Made by a program: the position numbers and the translations under genes. The notes below the pieces were generated by a model. It saw nothing but the letters and a program-made list of their open reading frames with translations, made no database searches and had not been told where the DNA came from. Source: Ramlibacter sp. (GTDB lineage Bacteria; Pseudomonadota; Gammaproteobacteria; Burkholderiales; Burkholderiaceae_C). Taken from it: DNA of 8,777 nt. Numbering within the stretch: the first letter of the stretch is position 1; each line of letters begins with the position of its first letter. Of the stretch, positions 8,501 through 8,777 are shown piece by piece. The DNA lies in the NCBI GenBank assembly GCA_023701085.1, contig JAMPXR010000083.1:1-8777 (forward strand), written 5' to 3'.

Positions 8501-8777
8501 GCGGAGGTTGCTACAGCTACAGCGCCACCACGATCGTCAACTGCGACTACATCTGCAAAAACGGGGTGCAGGCAATCTGCACCACGCGCACCAGCTGGTT
8601 CTCGATCGACAGCAATTGCGCCACCGGTGGGGGTGGCGGTCTGGGCAGCATCGGTGGCGGCGGAGGGAGCGGCGGCGGCGCAGGCGGCACGGGCGGCTTC
8701 GGTGGCGTCAGCGGCGGCACCAGCACCTCGATCCCGCTGCCGGGCAAGAAGTGCGTCGGTATTCCGGGAGGGAAGAA
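2458..8777 (+). CDS. Giant exported multidomain surface protein (Ig-like/FN3), 3' end outside window
   Basis: The function is not recognised beyond a very large exported modular protein; 2106 complete codons are visible and the frame is still open at the end. Residues are counted from ATG 2458. Residues 1-19 are a signal peptide (core ALVGAILLAG, cleavage likely after ALA). About 22-235 is a right-handed beta-helix-like domain with NWWGHGTGP at 193-201. About 240-320 is a small beta domain. About 330-620 holds three Ig-like domains (one with RVEFYLDGALV). FN3-like domains follow, with core Trp at 640, 961, 1054 and 1149, and two beta-sandwich domains lie between the first and second. About 1217-1470 is CARDB-like; a carboxypeptidase-regulatory-like domain starts near 1475 and another near 1807. 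A last CARDB-like unit (about 1930-2000) contains LTNFGLIRAD. A Cys cluster and Gly-rich linker end the visible part. The start is uncertain: the frame is open from 2260, and TTG 2302 behind AGGGGGG would add 52 residues including the Arg/Lys that the n-region lacks. Such architectures suit surface adhesins or the N-terminal shaft of Rhs/polymorphic toxin proteins. Confidence 0.9.
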   Translation, partial: MALVGAILLAGHSGPPALAAELIVEEGVIVRFGADAGLVVRDKLALAPSVTMTSAKDAAAGGPLGAAEDIPAAGDWIGLRIEKSTASFGTSTLSGLTLRYGGAAPSGANGAALTLRGVQWPLPYLQLIDNSIGLRLVEGASPEVSGASFLRNTVGVQAENGSIPIVGGSQFVQNSAAGVMNLTPASIIQATGNWWGHGTGPKDAAGNPQGQGDNVSLGVNYRGYLAQAPLLNPTIRLASPAPFYEQNTIALLFSCLNATEYRIAENGGFSAAVFQPLTGGQAAMNFNTSAGEGRKAVGVQYRNASGNLVVANLANPAAVNPSGVLIDSQAPAVAISTPAPGSVVSQPILVEANVTDAGGLSRVEFYLDGALVATQTTLTASGIYTYAWNTDASSNGDHTLRVVGTDEAGRTGEQSRLVTVSREVPAPDTAGPVITNVRMSGTALSDGRVVDRDAPIAADVADRSGVARVELLLDAQVVANFQNLGSGQYGATFSIVSVPNGSHTLSLRAVDSLSNLSSVAFQVSVAHAPPNAPLLTSPTSGLTTRHTSVTVAGTAPAGTTVNFIVNAQAVGAPVLANTGSFSASVPLVDGINQIQARASDAYGPSALSNTLSVTVDISAPSAPSNLSAVALMDGKVRLAWTRSTDANAVRHDLYRSRNSIVDIAAATRVNSSSLSGTTYDDLPAQDGVWYYVMVAVNALGTPSAPTNQVQAKADATAPKAVSIAYAPQGKVDAATGRIGQGRVDLVLTTSEELQATPYLAIVPAGGVPVVIELAKTTATTYGGFFFVDASTPSGTANAIFSARDLVGNRGTEIQTGATLRIDTDGPALTSIALNPPAPIKVDSTPSITATFVYSKQLKAGTVPILKFLLSGAVRQPIAVAALAQVDTVTWRGAVVLPTDAGLGAPETFSFSTQAVDDLDNTSAIVSAANRFQVYQGNLPPTAIPLGLTGKAQPAGRVQLNWSPVEEAFAYEIYRQGPGGTALAPLARSGGAEYIDIAPADGKYVYAVATIRQSNGQEAISAPSATVEVQALVNAPGAPQNLALALTSQGIKATWQPPAASTVDYYNLYRASGSSINSIADLTPIKTRVKSLITYDPAPSPTQSAYVVTAVDAAGNESAISNSAYLNASLLPVINPRVLQIGASLPTLTWTAPNGGVAGYHIYVGPDASRTRLTSAPITGTTFIDTGYSAGERRYTIATVDATGQEIGRSLMLPAITTQIVSGLPLKRGVMNRLQVQVANISAGSVDNTRVVVRLPTNKESTLFKEHKSDPFTLGANQTLLINVVVGGYAELPASPQAQVGIESVPIEGELVKIARNQVVDTADSALVVGISTGDFVRGATGKVRLTVENTSEVEAELLTALSSGTAVSSELRLKILDVDGNVLASQPYKQAIGASVITLPTGQTVARIAPGTSYTSDVFDLTVPAGSPNSIRVKLEVDKLRYHTGREDEITIAGRGTEKTVSLVDTAYYGEVTDVNPISSFGDKDVVITGRAVERSSGQALPITRLKLILNQQGFERVYSVLTDASGSFVYTFKPTVTDGGLYKVSAIHPDLTDRPEQRSFTINRVVFGPTPYKLDLPRNYSYQVPFIARSGAGTSASNMRFALEPSAQPTGQLPVGVQLQLPNPVSIGEQSQMNMPVVFSANNEAQPTGSIILNIYSDERPQGGAQTGGAPLGQVRLDYALSEAKPFIVATPSLIETGLAQGGTQIEAVQVQNKGLQDAVNLQFSLAKPDGSAAPSWVNLAGQVNGTLAVGERRAVDVSFTPPASVAEGVYEFRLRVSGDNVPPQAMNIYASITQSGAGNALFKASDLYTATLDSQGRLIAGLAGATVTLQNEDVTTVTRELKTDSLGEAYFQAVPAGRYTYRARASNHQEVGGRLQIKPGITVIEPIFLDYNLITVEWSVREITITDRYEITIDATFETDVPAAVVVMQPSSVNLPKMKAGDVFYGELTLTNFGLIRADHVTQKLPPSDPYFRYEFLVELPTTLAPKQRVTIPYRVIALQSLDPADAGGSATGGGCYSYSATTIVNCDYICKNGVQAICTTRTSWFSIDSNCATGGGGGLGSIGGGGGSGGGAGGTGGFGGVSGGTSTSIPLPGKKCVGIPGGK
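4318..6105 (+). other. Block with four fibronectin type III-like domains
   Basis: Inside the large gene, four units of about 90 residues share a tryptophan in strand B (VRLAWT, VQLNWS, IKATWQ, TLTWTA) and a tyrosine motif in strand C (HDLYRS, YEIYRQ, YNLYRA, YHIYVG). Each ends in a Y-x-V/I-x-A-V/T strand. They span about 4318-4600, 5276-5550, 5557-5835 and 5845-6105. The last three are tandem. The first is separated from them by two Ig-like units (about 4603-5275). Sequence identity between units is low, so they are old duplications. Such domains act as spacers or binding modules in extracellular proteins. Confidence 0.7.
8509..8777 (+). other. Cysteine cluster and Gly/Ser-rich linker in the large gene
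   Basis: After about 1990 residues with only one cysteine in the mature part (codon at 3220), five Cys codons occur within 37 residues (8509, 8542, 8554, 8578, 8617). A sixth lies at 8752. Between them is a linker dominated by Gly with Ser, Ala and Thr (about 8626-8720). The cluster probably forms disulfides outside the cytoplasm. The flexible linker marks a domain boundary, so a different C-terminal module is expected just beyond the window. Confidence 0.7.

Noticed and set aside
8547..8747. A proline-rich minus-strand open frame (66 codons)
   Set aside because: It is the complement of the Gly-rich linker codons of the large gene; its Pro runs are a direct consequence of GGC/GGT repeats.

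Overview
The window is about 63-65% GC, with dense coding on both strands. It looks like a chromosomal segment of a high-GC proteobacterium, most likely a betaproteobacterium (Burkholderiales-like). This rests on the Rnk-type C-terminus at the left edge and the full-length HipA/HipB pair. It is an inference from protein resemblance, and a gammaproteobacterium such as a xanthomonad cannot be excluded.

Left part (1-1946): the 3' end of rnk (plus strand) converges on a complete hipBA toxin-antitoxin operon (minus strand). hipB is upstream and hipA follows after one base (TGA-G-ATG). HipA keeps the serine that is autophosphorylated in Escherichia coli HipA, the ATP-site lysine and both kinase aspartates. 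HipB keeps its helix-turn-helix and a C-terminal Glu-Trp. The pair therefore looks functional.

Middle part (1947-2457): a non-coding stretch that is AT-rich at both ends. Next to hipB lies an array of related repeats, including a 15-bp near-perfect inverted repeat that encloses a predicted -10 box, and a TTGACA -35 box. This is probably the autoregulated hipBA promoter. Nearer the right-hand gene there is an AT-rich stretch (about 2212-2280) and then a run of overlapping hairpins (2312-2387).

Right part (2458-8777 and beyond): one very long plus-strand gene, still open at the window end, encoding at least 2106 residues of an exported modular protein. In order it has a signal peptide, a right-handed beta-helix-like domain, several Ig-like domains, four fibronectin type III-like domains, CARDB-like and carboxypeptidase-regulatory-like beta-sandwiches, a cysteine cluster and a Gly/Ser-rich linker. 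The C-terminal module that would reveal its role (Rhs/polymorphic toxin, anchor or other) lies outside the window. No functional link to hipBA is visible; the two units are divergent and share only the intergenic region.
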